DNA of 64,000 nt from Candidatus Poribacteria bacterium. GTDB taxonomy: Bacteria; Poribacteria; WGA-4E; WGA-3G. Under the pieces are notes generated by a model, which was not told the DNA's origin, did no database searches, and was given only the letters and a program-made list of their open reading frames with translations. Below, in pieces: positions 50,622 through 59,094 of this stretch (the stretch's first letter is position 1; each line of letters starts with the position of its first letter). The translations under genes were made by a program, and so were the position numbers. The stretch lies in NCBI GenBank assembly GCA_022826805.1, contig JAJDUH010000010.1, forward strand, positions 1 through 64,000, in the 5' to 3' direction.

Positions 50622-51179
50622 GTGAATGATATTATTATATTGCAAGAGATGCTCAGTGTTGGTGCCCAAGTTCCATTACAACAAACATCAGAGCAGTGTT
50701 CCGTCACACTAAAGGACAAGCAAGCGAAAACAACCGTAGAAATCACAGATATTCCGCACGACTCAATTGTTATAAGAGCGGAGGCTTTTAAGCCTCCCAC
50801 CGTTTTTAAAGGCTCAAGGGGTGAACGCAGGCGGGCGGATTTTGTCATTGTGTCAAATGCTGAAAATGAAAATTGGATTATTTGTATTGAAACTCAGGCA
50901 GGAACCGGTAAAGATCCAGAAGACGTTGAACAACAGCTGAGAGGAGCACAATGCTTCATCGGTTACTGCAAGTGTATAGGAAAATCCTTTTGGCAATCGG
51001 AAAATTTCCTAGAGGATTATCAGTACCGATTTGTTAGTATTTCAGGTATCAACCTTAACAAGCAAAGTACACGTTTCTACCAGCAGGCAAACCAATCCAG
51101 AAGAATATCGCACAACACCCCTGATGCTTTTTTGGAGATTTTAGCGCGTCAAAATCTCTACTTTGAGGAATTGATTTGA
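50622..51179 (+). CDS. Small protein with a nuclease-like core, partner of the ATPase
   Basis: 185 residues from GTG 50622; a GTG at 50601, overlapping the ATPase, is the alternative. No family is recognised. The central part GERRRADFVIV...WIICIETQAGTGKD has the Asp, strand, Glu-x-Gln pattern of a PD-(D/E)XK-type core (ADF...ETQ), then helices (EDVEQQLRGAQCFIGYCKC). It begins 5 bases after the ATPase stop. It is proposed, by inference only, as the effector of the DUF4325-ATPase module. The next gene's upstream frame overlaps its end. Confidence 0.5.
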   Translation: MNDIIILQEMLSVGAQVPLQQTSEQCSVTLKDKQAKTTVEITDIPHDSIVIRAEAFKPPTVFKGSRGERRRADFVIVSNAENENWIICIETQAGTGKDPEDVEQQLRGAQCFIGYCKCIGKSFWQSENFLEDYQYRFVSISGINLNKQSTRFYQQANQSRRISHNTPDAFLEILARQNLYFEELI

Positions 51180-51298
51180 TAATCGATTCCGATAAAACAA
51201 CTGTTATTTTTAGGATCCTAACTGCACCTTTAAACGAGTGGGTACGTATTGCATTTAAAAACCTTACCTCTCTCGTGAAAACATCGGAGGAAGAAGCA

Positions 51299-52174
51299 AT
51301 GGCACACACGAGCGCAGCATTAACTGACTTAGACTGGCATCCACTCTCCAAGGAGGAGATACGCCACTTTGACGACAAGGGATATCTCATCATACGGAAT
51401 GTGCTGGACTCGGAGACGGTTGACAAACTGATTGAAGTGAGCGACCGACTCATAGCGAGTGATCTCCGCGAGAAACGCCAAACATACCCCAGCGGCTTAT
51501 ATGACGGTTTCCGGAATTGCGTTGCTACTGACGATGCCTTCATCCCGCTACTTGCGCACAAGACAATGCTCTCCGTTGCGGCGCAACTTCTCGGTGCACA
51601 TTTGCAATTGGTGGTCTCGCACCTAATATACAAATACCCCGATCCACCGGGCACACCGGATACCGCTCGCGTCCCAGGCTGGCATCGCGACTACGGTACC
51701 GCGACGAAGGTCCTCGGCGATAAACTTCCACGTGTTTTGTTAAAATGTGCCTACTACCTGACCGATCTGAGTGAACCCAATTCTGGTGCAACACTCGTCG
51801 CACCGGGAAGCAATAATCTTCCTGATCCGATTCCCTTCGCAGAAGGACAGACAGACCCGGTGGGAGCAGTCGAGCCGAGTTTACGTCCTGGGGATTGCCT
51901 CCTGTTCGAGAACCGTATTTTGCACGCAGGAGGTGCGAACTTAACCGATCAAATTCGTAAGGCTGTGATGTTCGGCTACGGTTACCGATGGCTGATGCCA
52001 TTAGACTATCGGACACAGGAACAGACTTTATTGGATAAGTTATCGCCACTCGGTCAGTATCTGGTTGGGGAACCCTTCAAGAAGACGAAAGAATATTATG
52101 CCGGTGGTGGTGACAGCCCGCTCGCCGCATGGTGTGAAGCGCACGGTGTTCCAGCGATAAGACCGTTCCATTAA
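51299..52174 (+). CDS. PhyH-family dioxygenase, tandem copy 1
   Basis: 291 residues. It starts WHPLSKEEIRHFDDKGYLII. The Fe(II) triad is GWHRDYG (His, Asp) and LHAGGANLTDQIRKAVMFGY (His, with the 2-oxoglutarate Arg). SGATLVAPGSNN and YLTDLSEPNSG are shared with the next gene almost word for word. The substrate is unknown. The ATG at 51299 follows CGGAGGAAG. It lies after the defence genes without a clear terminator. Confidence 0.86.
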   Translation: MAHTSAALTDLDWHPLSKEEIRHFDDKGYLIIRNVLDSETVDKLIEVSDRLIASDLREKRQTYPSGLYDGFRNCVATDDAFIPLLAHKTMLSVAAQLLGAHLQLVVSHLIYKYPDPPGTPDTARVPGWHRDYGTATKVLGDKLPRVLLKCAYYLTDLSEPNSGATLVAPGSNNLPDPIPFAEGQTDPVGAVEPSLRPGDCLLFENRILHAGGANLTDQIRKAVMFGYGYRWLMPLDYRTQEQTLLDKLSPLGQYLVGEPFKKTKEYYAGGGDSPLAAWCEAHGVPAIRPFH

Positions 52175-52208
52175 CCGATCTACGTCAGCGTAATTCAGAG
52201 GAGAAACT

Positions 52209-53084
52209 ATGGCACACGCAAACGAAGCAGCAATAGACTTAGATTGGCATCCACTCTCTGATGAGGAAATACGTCATTTTGACGATAAGGGCTATCTCAT
52301 CGTACGAAATGTGCTGAACTCGGATACTATTGAAGAATTGATTGAGGTAAGCGATCAGCTAATGGCAAGCGATCGGCGCAAGAATCGGCAACACAGCACC
52401 AACAATTTATACGATAGCTTCCGAAATTGCATCTCTATTGACGATGCCTTTATTCCGCTACTCACACAGAAAACCATCCTACCCGTTGTCGTGCAGCTGC
52501 TCGGTGCGGATCTACAACTCATGACCTCACACCTGATATATAAATACCCCGACCCACCCGGAACACCCGATACCACGCGCCTACCCGGTTGGCACCGCGA
52601 CTATGCCATAGCAACAAAAACACACGGTAACAAGTTACCACGCATTTTGCTGAAATGCGCTTACTACTTCACTGACCTGAGTGAACCCAATTCCGGCGCA
52701 ACGCTTGTCGCCCCCGGTAGCAATCATCTTCTCGAACGGATTCCCATTCCAAAAGGGCAGGCAGATCCAGAAGGCGCGCTCGAACCCCGTTTACAACCGG
52801 GGGATTGCTTACTGTTTGAGAATCGTATTTTTCATGCAGGTGCAACGAATTTAACCGATCAAATCCGAAAAGCTGTGATGTTTGGTTACGGTTACCGATG
52901 GGTAGTGCCAATGGACTATCGAACGCAGGAACAAGCGGTGTTGGATAAGTTGTCACCACTTGAACAGTATCTGGTTGGAGAACCCTTCGTGAAAACGCAG
53001 GAATTTCACCCGGGTGGCGGTGAAAATCCGCTCGCTGCATGGTGTGAGCAGCACGGGGCCCCAGCAGTGAGACCGGTTACTTAA
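52209..53084 (+). CDS. PhyH-family dioxygenase, tandem copy 2
   Basis: 291 residues, same length as the upstream copy and very similar along its full length. The triad is GWHRDYA and FHAGATNLTDQIRKAVMFGY, with the end HPGGGENPLAAWCEQHGAPA. Only 34 bases separate the genes. This is a recent tandem duplication whose divergence lies mainly in the region around residues 60-90 and 155-200. Ribosome site GAGGAGA. Confidence 0.86.
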   Translation: MAHANEAAIDLDWHPLSDEEIRHFDDKGYLIVRNVLNSDTIEELIEVSDQLMASDRRKNRQHSTNNLYDSFRNCISIDDAFIPLLTQKTILPVVVQLLGADLQLMTSHLIYKYPDPPGTPDTTRLPGWHRDYAIATKTHGNKLPRILLKCAYYFTDLSEPNSGATLVAPGSNHLLERIPIPKGQADPEGALEPRLQPGDCLLFENRIFHAGATNLTDQIRKAVMFGYGYRWVVPMDYRTQEQAVLDKLSPLEQYLVGEPFVKTQEFHPGGGENPLAAWCEQHGAPAVRPVT

Positions 53085-53114
53085 CTTATAGGACTTACGC
53101 ATATTCTCTTAAAG

Positions 53115-53132
53115 TCCCCCTGATAAGGGGGA
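53115..53132. terminator. Hairpin between convergent genes
   Basis: TCCCCCT (53115-53121), loop GATA, AGGGGGA (53126-53132), followed by TTTAGGGGG, which could compete for the C-run. It lies between the plus-strand PhyH pair and the minus-strand PhyH gene. There is no T-tract. Confidence 0.4.
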
Positions 53133-53216
53133 TTTAGGGGGTTAGAAACGCCGAAATAACAGATTTTTAGCGAAATATGCCTGCTCCCTATTCAATTTGC
53201 GCAAGTTCTGACTTAT

Positions 53217-54026
53217 TTACGTCAACGTGATAACGTCCTTTTTAACAATCTCTTTCGTGTCGTAGTGACCGGCTTGGGAGATAAGCTCCAACGTTTCTGG
53301 CGAGAGCCGTTCTCTGACCTCTTCAGACACCCGACTCTCGCCGCGGTGTTGTGGTCTGTAACGTAAGGTTAGGACGCAACGATACCGGTCTTTTGGCTTC
53401 CAAGGCAGCGCACCGTGGGTTAGCAGTTCAGAGATAATCACAAAATCCCCTGCTTTTGGCGTGACGTTAACAACCCCTTGTGGAATATCATCTGCATCCT
53501 CAATCCTTCCATTGTTATAGAAGTGTTCGGGACGATCGAATAAAGTTTTATGTGTACCGGGAACGACCAGCAATCCACCGTCTCCGGGGTTCACATCGTA
53601 CAGATATGGGAAAATAACAAAATCGTCACAGAAAATACGACCGTTTCTGACTTCATAACGGTTGCAGTGCCATCCAAAATCTTCGCGTGCGCAATGCAAG
53701 CGTAGTCCTTCCGCCGACTCCGACACACCCGCCCGATCCGCAATCATCGTGCCACGGAACAGTTGTGGTCGGTTATTCGTTAACTCTTTGATGATGGGCC
53801 AGGTGGATCGGTGCATTGTGAGTGCTTCTAAGGGCTTCGCATAGGCGAAACCGTTTGGGAGGTTTTTGTTGCTGGAGTCAAATCCGGGTGGGAGGTCTTC
53901 GGTAGGTGTGTTGATGTATTCATTTGCTGCGTCTTGCGCCGCTTTCAACTCTTCATCAGTCATAACACTCTCCAAATGGAGGTATCCGGTGACATCGAAG
54001 AGATAACGTTGTTCAGGGGTCATCAT
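53217..54026 (-). CDS. PhyH-family dioxygenase
   Basis: 269 residues, a divergent member compared with the tandem pair. It starts QRYLFDVTGYLHLESVMTDE. The triad is not fully assignable: the region FGWHCNRYEVRNG replaces the usual HxD with HCN, while THGALPWKPKDRYRCVLTLR supplies the distal His and Arg. LLVVPGTHKTLFDRP matches the family. The Asp ligand might be absent, so activity is uncertain. Ribosome site AAAGGAGAAAG before ATG. Confidence 0.78.
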   Translation of the reverse strand: MMTPEQRYLFDVTGYLHLESVMTDEELKAAQDAANEYINTPTEDLPPGFDSSNKNLPNGFAYAKPLEALTMHRSTWPIIKELTNNRPQLFRGTMIADRAGVSESAEGLRLHCAREDFGWHCNRYEVRNGRIFCDDFVIFPYLYDVNPGDGGLLVVPGTHKTLFDRPEHFYNNGRIEDADDIPQGVVNVTPKAGDFVIISELLTHGALPWKPKDRYRCVLTLRYRPQHRGESRVSEEVRERLSPETLELISQAGHYDTKEIVKKDVITLT

Positions 54027-54048
54027 AGTATCTTTCTCCTTTCGGATT

Positions 54049-54076
54049 TATACAATTGAACATAGTGCTTCGTCAA
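54049..54076 (-). promoter_or_regulatory. Putative promoter of the minus-strand PhyH gene
   Basis: On the minus strand: -35 TTGACG (54071-54076), 16-base spacer, -10 TGTATA (54049-54054). Confidence 0.4.
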
Positions 54077-54205
54077 CTTTGAACTGATAGGTAGATTCTT
54101 CGTAGGGGGTTTTTGCTTGGGTGTTTCCCCAAGGTCTCCTCGCCCGATATCAAACCAAACACCCTCATTGTGAAACTTGACACAGCAATAGGTTGGGTTG
54201 AACTG

Positions 54206-54246
54206 AAATTGTGCTATAAAGCACAATTTGTCTTTGCTTTACATTG
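54206..54246 (+). repeat. Hairpin-containing repeat, copy 2
   Basis: AAATTGTGC-TATAAA-GCACAATTT stem-loop plus GTCTTTGCTTTACATTG, near-identical to 20831-20872. It is flanked by a further inverted repeat, GTTGGGTT (54192-54199) and AACCCAAC (54250-54257). It lies between two minus-strand genes. Confidence 0.7.
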
Positions 54247-54263
54247 TGAAACCCAACAGGAAA

Positions 54264-55529
54264 CTAAGCCGACATCTCCCACACGGGCCAATCACGCGCT
54301 TGTAGCTGCCTGAATAACCCATCAAAGGCTTCGCTGCCGTCATCTTCCCATTCGTCCAGACGCACGCCAGGGGCATAAGATTCGTCCACACCTTGCTTCA
54401 TGAGGCGTTCTGCCTGTTGTAGGTTCCGGTAGTAGTGCTTTACACCACCGGGGAGCGTGACAATGGAGATATGCCGCTTCCACTCTGGCTCAGATGTTTG
54501 GGAATAGCGTTTCACAGCATCTTCGTCTAACACAACACCCAGACCATCCCCTTCCGGCACTTGCATGAACCCGCGCTGGACCTTGTGCGATGTCACAACC
54601 AAATCGTCTTCGTAAACATGACTGGCTGTAACGCCTGGCAGCGTAGCAGTCGGCATGACGGCTCCCAGATGACACGCGAATGCTGCCGTGATGCCAGTGC
54701 CGACATACTGCAGCAGGATTGGCGTGTTCGCGGCGGCAAAAGCCCAACCCGACGCCAGCGCACTCTTGACACTCTCGTGGCTACACAGTGCACCATCAAA
54801 ATCACCCGCTCGCAGTCCAATCCAAGGACCCGAAGGTTGACGTGATGCGCCTTCTCGGATAACACCAACACCGTGCAGATAAAATGGAATCCGAATCTCC
54901 TGGTGCAGCCGCCGCCAACCCTCCACATCATACGCGAAGATCGGTTCTTCAAGACCTTTGACAACGGGGATCTTCTCCAGTTCCCGCAGGATCGGCAGTG
55001 CCGTCTCAACGTTGATCAGTGAGCCGTTGAAATCAAACTCCACACGAAAGTCGGGCGGTGCGACCTCTTGAATCGCATTTGATTGTTCAATAACATCGTA
55101 GAAAGCGCGTGCTTTGCACTTGAGACCGCGGTATCCCCGTTCAGCCGCAACTTGAACCTCAGCAGCAGTGTCCTCAGAGGACATGCACGGCATCCACCAT
55201 CCCATCGCAACCCACTCCCGAACCTGCTGTCCCATCAGTTTCCACGCTGGCAAGCCGAGATGTTTCCCCATCAGGTCATAACACGCCATGTCGAGGTTAA
55301 AACGTCCTTCACCCATGACGTGGTCGAATGGGTTTGTGCCGAGATAGGCGTCCAGTACCTCTTGGTCAAATGGCGGCCCTGGGTTCTCACCTAGACCGAT
55401 GAGGCCGGTATCAGTATAAAATTTGTAGACCGTGACCAATTCGGTCATCGCAAAGTGGTAATATCTCTTACGAATCCGTTCTTCGTAAGGCACACGCAAC
55501 GGAATCGCTTCAATGTGGGTAATTTTCAT
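54264..55529 (-). CDS. Mandelate racemase / muconate-lactonizing (enolase superfamily) enzyme
   Basis: 421 residues. Capping domain (ITHIEAIPLRVPYEERIRKR, GLIGLGENPGPPF), then a barrel with RGLKCKARAFYD (KxK catalytic base), FRVEFDFNGSL (Asp ligand), KGLEEPIFAYD (Glu) and HLGAVMPTATLPG. The C-terminal extension PEWKRHISIVTLPGGVKHYY is unusual. It is probably an acid-sugar dehydratase or racemase; the exact substrate is not readable. The ATG at 55529 is preferred over the TTG at 55544. No strong ribosome site exists for either. Confidence 0.84.
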   Translation of the reverse strand: MKITHIEAIPLRVPYEERIRKRYYHFAMTELVTVYKFYTDTGLIGLGENPGPPFDQEVLDAYLGTNPFDHVMGEGRFNLDMACYDLMGKHLGLPAWKLMGQQVREWVAMGWWMPCMSSEDTAAEVQVAAERGYRGLKCKARAFYDVIEQSNAIQEVAPPDFRVEFDFNGSLINVETALPILRELEKIPVVKGLEEPIFAYDVEGWRRLHQEIRIPFYLHGVGVIREGASRQPSGPWIGLRAGDFDGALCSHESVKSALASGWAFAAANTPILLQYVGTGITAAFACHLGAVMPTATLPGVTASHVYEDDLVVTSHKVQRGFMQVPEGDGLGVVLDEDAVKRYSQTSEPEWKRHISIVTLPGGVKHYYRNLQQAERLMKQGVDESYAPGVRLDEWEDDGSEAFDGLFRQLQARDWPVWEMSA

Positions 55530-55747
55530 CGGAATCTTAAGCAAGGAACCAGAGGGATCCTATCTCCTTATATCTTTAGCCATGGTTTTTGCTGTGGGTT
55601 GTTCCTGCCATTTTTTCGTGTTTCCAAATATTCTACCAAACCCCTTGAAAAGCGTCAAATTTAAAATGCTAAAATTAGGTTCCTCCTGTCCCGATAGAAA
55701 TAGATTTCTATTATCTTTAAGCATGGGACACAGCATTAGAAAAGGAT

Positions 55748-55776
55748 TTGCGTTTTAAGCCCATATAGGATATACT
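55748..55776 (+). promoter_or_regulatory. Putative promoter of the HTH / nuclease-like genes
   Basis: -35 TTGCGT (55748-55753), 17-base spacer, -10 TATACT (55771-55776), 50 bases before the HTH gene. The rest of 55545-55747 has nothing that I can identify. Confidence 0.5.
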
Positions 55777-55826
55777 GTACCTTATCAAGCAATGCTTAAG
55801 GCGGGCAGAAGAAATGGAGACAACGT

Positions 55827-56168
55827 ATGTGTAATGATGTAAAGTTTGAGAAAAGCAGTGGTAATGTGTTTAAGGACATAGGCTTTTCTGATGCAGAAGC
55901 TGAAGCCTTATCATTTCGGACAAAGTTGACTTTTGAAGTATTTACACTTCTCAAGAAATCTCGGCTGCGACGCGCGAAGGCAGCAAAACTTCTGGGTGTT
56001 GATCCGTCAGACATCTCAAAACTTAAGAACGGCGACGATGACCATTTCAGTTTGACCTGCCTTTCTGATTTTCGAGATCAGTTGAAGTGTTATATGAAAA
56101 GTCAAGTTCCCCCATCAGAGAAGGATAACAAACAAGGTACAACAGACGCACATAATGCCACAAGATAA
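55827..56168 (+). CDS. Helix-turn-helix protein, HTH_37 / HigA-antitoxin-like
   Basis: 113 residues. The central part follows the HTH_37 (XRE-type) pattern: NVFKDIGFSDAEAEALSFRT, then a helix-turn-helix RAKAAKLLGVDPSDISKLKN and GDDDHFSLTCLSDFRDQL. Such proteins are antitoxins or transcriptional regulators. No HigB-type toxin is next to it. The neighbour is a PD-(D/E)XK-like protein, 56 bases downstream. Confidence 0.72.
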   Translation: MCNDVKFEKSSGNVFKDIGFSDAEAEALSFRTKLTFEVFTLLKKSRLRRAKAAKLLGVDPSDISKLKNGDDDHFSLTCLSDFRDQLKCYMKSQVPPSEKDNKQGTTDAHNATR

Positions 56169-56224
56169 TTGCTTGCGAAAAATAACTATTGGAACACAGA
56201 TTATGCATTCAGAGGTCTACCATA

Positions 56225-56845
56225 ATGGCATTTAGCGATTTCAAAAGAATCTCTGAAGTCCAAGAAAAATTCAGAATCAAATATACAGCAAATGACTTTT
56301 TCGAGGTTGAGGAAGCCAACCCTTCGGCGCAATTTTTGGAAGAATTCCAGTTTACCTTGGAAAACGTCAACGTTTTCGCGTCTGAGGCATCGCGCTGTGA
56401 AGCGATTATCTTTCCTATTTTAAGGCAGGCATACAAAGCGTATGCCGACACTTACGCGCTCTGGATAAGGCAACCCATCACCTACGATGAGACCCTAAGC
56501 GGCACCCCGGATTACCTCATCGCCACAAAATCCGAATTAGGCATTACTGTTGTCGGAACACCATTGATAATACTGGTTGAGGCAAAGAAAAACGACTTTG
56601 AGGAAGGCTGGGGACAATGTCTGGCAGAGTTGGTAGCGGCTCAAAAAATAAACGGTGATCCGGATGTTCCCGTGTACGGTATTGTGAGCGATGGAGAGCG
56701 GTGGCAATTCGGGGAACTTGTTGGCGATGGTTTCACCCAAAACAGAATGAACTTTAGCATCGATAATCTGCCAACCCTCTTTGGCGCAATTAATGCCGTC
56801 TTCAAAGCGGCAAATCAGACAGAATCAGCGCGGATCAAAGGTTGA
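56225..56845 (+). CDS. PD-(D/E)XK-like putative nuclease
   Basis: 206 residues. A core with TYDETLSGTPDYLIATKSEL (Asp) and PLIILVEAKKNDFEEGWGQC (Glu-x-Lys) fits the restriction-type PD-(D/E)XK motif. QCLAELVAAQKIN and VYGIVSDGERWQFGEL resemble the domain seen in HsdR N-termini and related proteins. ATG chosen because AGAGG precedes it. The stop overlaps the next gene (TTGA). Possibly a solitary defence nuclease controlled by the upstream HTH protein. Confidence 0.6.
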   Translation: MAFSDFKRISEVQEKFRIKYTANDFFEVEEANPSAQFLEEFQFTLENVNVFASEASRCEAIIFPILRQAYKAYADTYALWIRQPITYDETLSGTPDYLIATKSELGITVVGTPLIILVEAKKNDFEEGWGQCLAELVAAQKINGDPDVPVYGIVSDGERWQFGELVGDGFTQNRMNFSIDNLPTLFGAINAVFKAANQTESARIKG

Positions 56846-57456
56846 AAAATCGGTTAGGACTTCTCCAACTCCTATTGTGCGGTATCACGATCATCGGTTT
56901 CAGCGGGTGTGACCCATCTAACACTAAGAAACAGCCTTACGAAACGCTCACTTTTAATGTTGATGAAACCCAGCTTGAACCCGTAGTAAGGGATACAGTA
57001 CTCAAAATCGCAATAGCCGCACCGAAGAACTGGAAACAGATTGACGATTCAATGCTCGCGCAAGTCGTCAACAAATTGGAACCTCAACTTACCCGGCAAG
57101 ATTTACAGATAGCACCACGCTGGATATTCCTAAATGAAGGTTCGCGGGCGATGTGTGTCGTGTCAGAGTTAAACAGCGTGGAGACCGCCCCAGACGATAC
57201 TTTATTAGAAACCCTCACAACTGCTTACCAAAACCAATTTCCAAACGCAAAAGTTCAGCAGACAATCTTCATGAAAGATGCCTTTCGCATCCATCAATTA
57301 ATGGTTATTGCCGCCGATTTTGTACTCATCAAACTGATATGTGACGCCCCAGAAACCCTCGTTTTTGCGGTTGATTACCGTGTCCCCAGAGATGTTTACC
57401 AAACCGAACTGCGAGCTATTGAATCATCAATCGGTTCTATACAACCTAATCTATAA
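56842..57456 (+). CDS. Putative lipoprotein
   Basis: 204 residues, TTG start overlapping the previous stop. The signal peptide LGLLQLLLCGITIIGFSGC ends in a lipobox (GFSGC). The mature domain has AAPKNWKQIDDSMLAQVV, then RWIFLNEGSRAMCVVSE. No named family is recognised. The overlap implies translation coupled to the nuclease-like gene, although the functional pairing is not obvious. Confidence 0.65.
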   Translation: MKNRLGLLQLLLCGITIIGFSGCDPSNTKKQPYETLTFNVDETQLEPVVRDTVLKIAIAAPKNWKQIDDSMLAQVVNKLEPQLTRQDLQIAPRWIFLNEGSRAMCVVSELNSVETAPDDTLLETLTTAYQNQFPNAKVQQTIFMKDAFRIHQLMVIAADFVLIKLICDAPETLVFAVDYRVPRDVYQTELRAIESSIGSIQPNL

Positions 57457-57492
57457 CCGCGCTGTCCAAGCGCATAACCTCAGGAGCAATTT

Positions 57493-57786
57493 ATGTTCAG
57501 AAAATTTTCCGTTGTCTTTCTCATTGTAGCAATGCTGTTTGTCATCGGCTGCGCAGCACACGTCCACAAAGTCGGGCAAGGTGCACAAGGTAACGATATT
57601 ACAATGGCCCGGCAATGGTACGTCCTATGGGGACTGGTTCCAATTAACGAAGTTGATACAAACGCCATCGCAGAGGGAGCGACCGATTATGAAATCACGA
57701 CTTTAGTCACCCCACTCGATTTTGTTATCAGTGCTGTCCTCGGTCAAATCTCAATCAATTGCCGCACAGTATCAGTTCAAAAATAA
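57493..57786 (+). CDS. Bor-like lipoprotein
   Basis: 97 residues. Lipobox VIGC after SVVFLIVAMLF. It then has AAHVHKVGQGAQGN, RQWYVLWGLVPINEVDTNAI and YEITTLVTPLDFVISAVLG, the pattern of Bor-family lipoproteins, which are surface lipoproteins known from phage lambda and pathogen chromosomes. The role here is unknown. Ribosome site AGGAGC before ATG. Followed by a strong terminator. Confidence 0.72.
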   Translation: MFRKFSVVFLIVAMLFVIGCAAHVHKVGQGAQGNDITMARQWYVLWGLVPINEVDTNAIAEGATDYEITTLVTPLDFVISAVLGQISINCRTVSVQK

Positions 57787-57810
57787 CTAACAGCAAATTC
57801 CAAAAACAAA

Positions 57811-57862
57811 GGCAAAGTCAGTGTCTCTCTCACCTTTTGACACCGGCTTTGCCCCCTTTTTT
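57811..57862. terminator. Bidirectional intrinsic terminator
   Basis: GGCAAAGTCAGTGTC (57811-57825) and GACACCGGCTTTGCC (57839-57853) form an almost perfect 14-bp stem (one bulge), followed by CCCTTTTTT. It lies between the convergent Bor-like and dehydrogenase genes. Confidence 0.85.
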
Positions 57863-57878
57863 ATATAGCAGCGAACTT

Positions 57879-58952
57879 TCACGGCACCAACTGCACTTTA
57901 ATCGAATCCGACCCCTTTTGAACCATCTCAAATGCAGTGAGATAATCCGTCAACGGCAGTTGATGCGTCACAATATGTTCGACCTCAATTAAACCGCGGT
58001 GGATATAATCAATCGCCAGCGGATACGCATGCGGCCCCAAATGCGAGCCGTGGATATTCAACTCTTTCGTATCCCCAATGATAGTCCAGTCCACAGTCAC
58101 TGGTTCCCGCATGACACTGAACTCAACAAAAGTGCCAGCCTTCCGAATCATGTGCAGCCCTTGTTCAACTGCCTTCGGATGTCCTGTCGCCTCAATATAG
58201 ACATCACATCCGTAGCCTTCCGTGAGATCCAACACGGATTGTACTGCATCCGTTTCCGACGGATTGATCCCAATATCTGCTCCCAACTTCTTGGCGACTT
58301 CTAACCGTTTCGGCATCAGATCGATGGCGATAAGTACACCCGGATTCTTCAATCTCGCAGCACCGATCATACCGAGTCCCAGCGTGCCTGCTCCCGCAAC
58401 CACGACGACATCCCCGAATTCAATGTTTCCCCGTTGTACAGCGTGAATAGAGCAAGCGAGCGGTTCAATCACCGCTGCATTCGCTGTCGGAATGTCAGAA
58501 GGCACCTTGTAAACGAGCGAACGCACCGGAAACTTCATATAATCCGCCATCCCGCCGTTCACGACCGGTTGAAATCCGTAGATATTGTGGACTTGGCAGA
58601 GCCAGTACTTCCCGGTTCGGCAGTAGCGACATTCCCAACACGGCACTATCTGTTCGGCAATGGCAGTATCACCTACCTGGAGACCGTACTTCTCACTCGC
58701 ACCTTCACCGAGTTCCACGACCTCTCCAACGAATTCGTGTCCAGCAATAACGGGTGCCTCTACGTATGGTTTTCGGTGTTCATCGCCCCAGAAAAGCGGT
58801 GCGCCTGTCCAGCATTTGATGTCGCTGGCGCAGACGCCGCAAGCGTCCACCTTAATAACGACTTCGCCGGGACCCGCCTCCGGCATAGGAACCTCTTCAA
58901 GGCGATAATCCCACGGTTCGCGACACATAATCGCCCGCATCGTTTCCGACAT
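57879..58952 (-). CDS. Zinc-binding alcohol dehydrogenase (medium-chain)
   Basis: 357 residues. Catalytic zinc site: ACGVCASDIKCW and VIAGHEFVGEVVELGEGASE. Structural zinc: PCWECRYCRTGKYWLC. Rossmann motif: VVVAGAGTLGLGMIGAARLK. The C-terminal part GYGCDVYIEATGHPKAVEQG is typical. It oxidises a polyol or amino-alcohol such as threonine or erythritol; the substrate is not determined. It probably starts at the ATG 58952. Minus strand, next to the RNA methyltransferase but without overlap. Confidence 0.87.
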   Translation of the reverse strand: MSETMRAIMCREPWDYRLEEVPMPEAGPGEVVIKVDACGVCASDIKCWTGAPLFWGDEHRKPYVEAPVIAGHEFVGEVVELGEGASEKYGLQVGDTAIAEQIVPCWECRYCRTGKYWLCQVHNIYGFQPVVNGGMADYMKFPVRSLVYKVPSDIPTANAAVIEPLACSIHAVQRGNIEFGDVVVVAGAGTLGLGMIGAARLKNPGVLIAIDLMPKRLEVAKKLGADIGINPSETDAVQSVLDLTEGYGCDVYIEATGHPKAVEQGLHMIRKAGTFVEFSVMREPVTVDWTIIGDTKELNIHGSHLGPHAYPLAIDYIHRGLIEVEHIVTHQLPLTDYLTAFEMVQKGSDSIKVQLVP

Positions 58953-59094
58953 TCAGACACCCCTTATAGAATTTGCAAGTGTACTTACAGAAGACGCGTG
59001 TATAAAGTTTCGATGCACCATCATTCGTAGCATAGGCTGTCAGCCTGTGTCCCTGTAGCATACCAAACCGACCACCGCTGACTGCCGATAGCTA

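Noticed and set aside
51176..51298. N-terminal extension of the first tandem PhyH gene
   Set aside because: The in-frame extension overlaps the previous gene and lacks homology. The ATG at 51299 has a strong ribosome site and matches its paralogue's start.
59034..59046. AGGCTGTCAGCCT palindrome upstream of the dehydrogenase gene
   Set aside because: A single 6-base-arm palindrome with no second copy in the window. Too short to call an operator.
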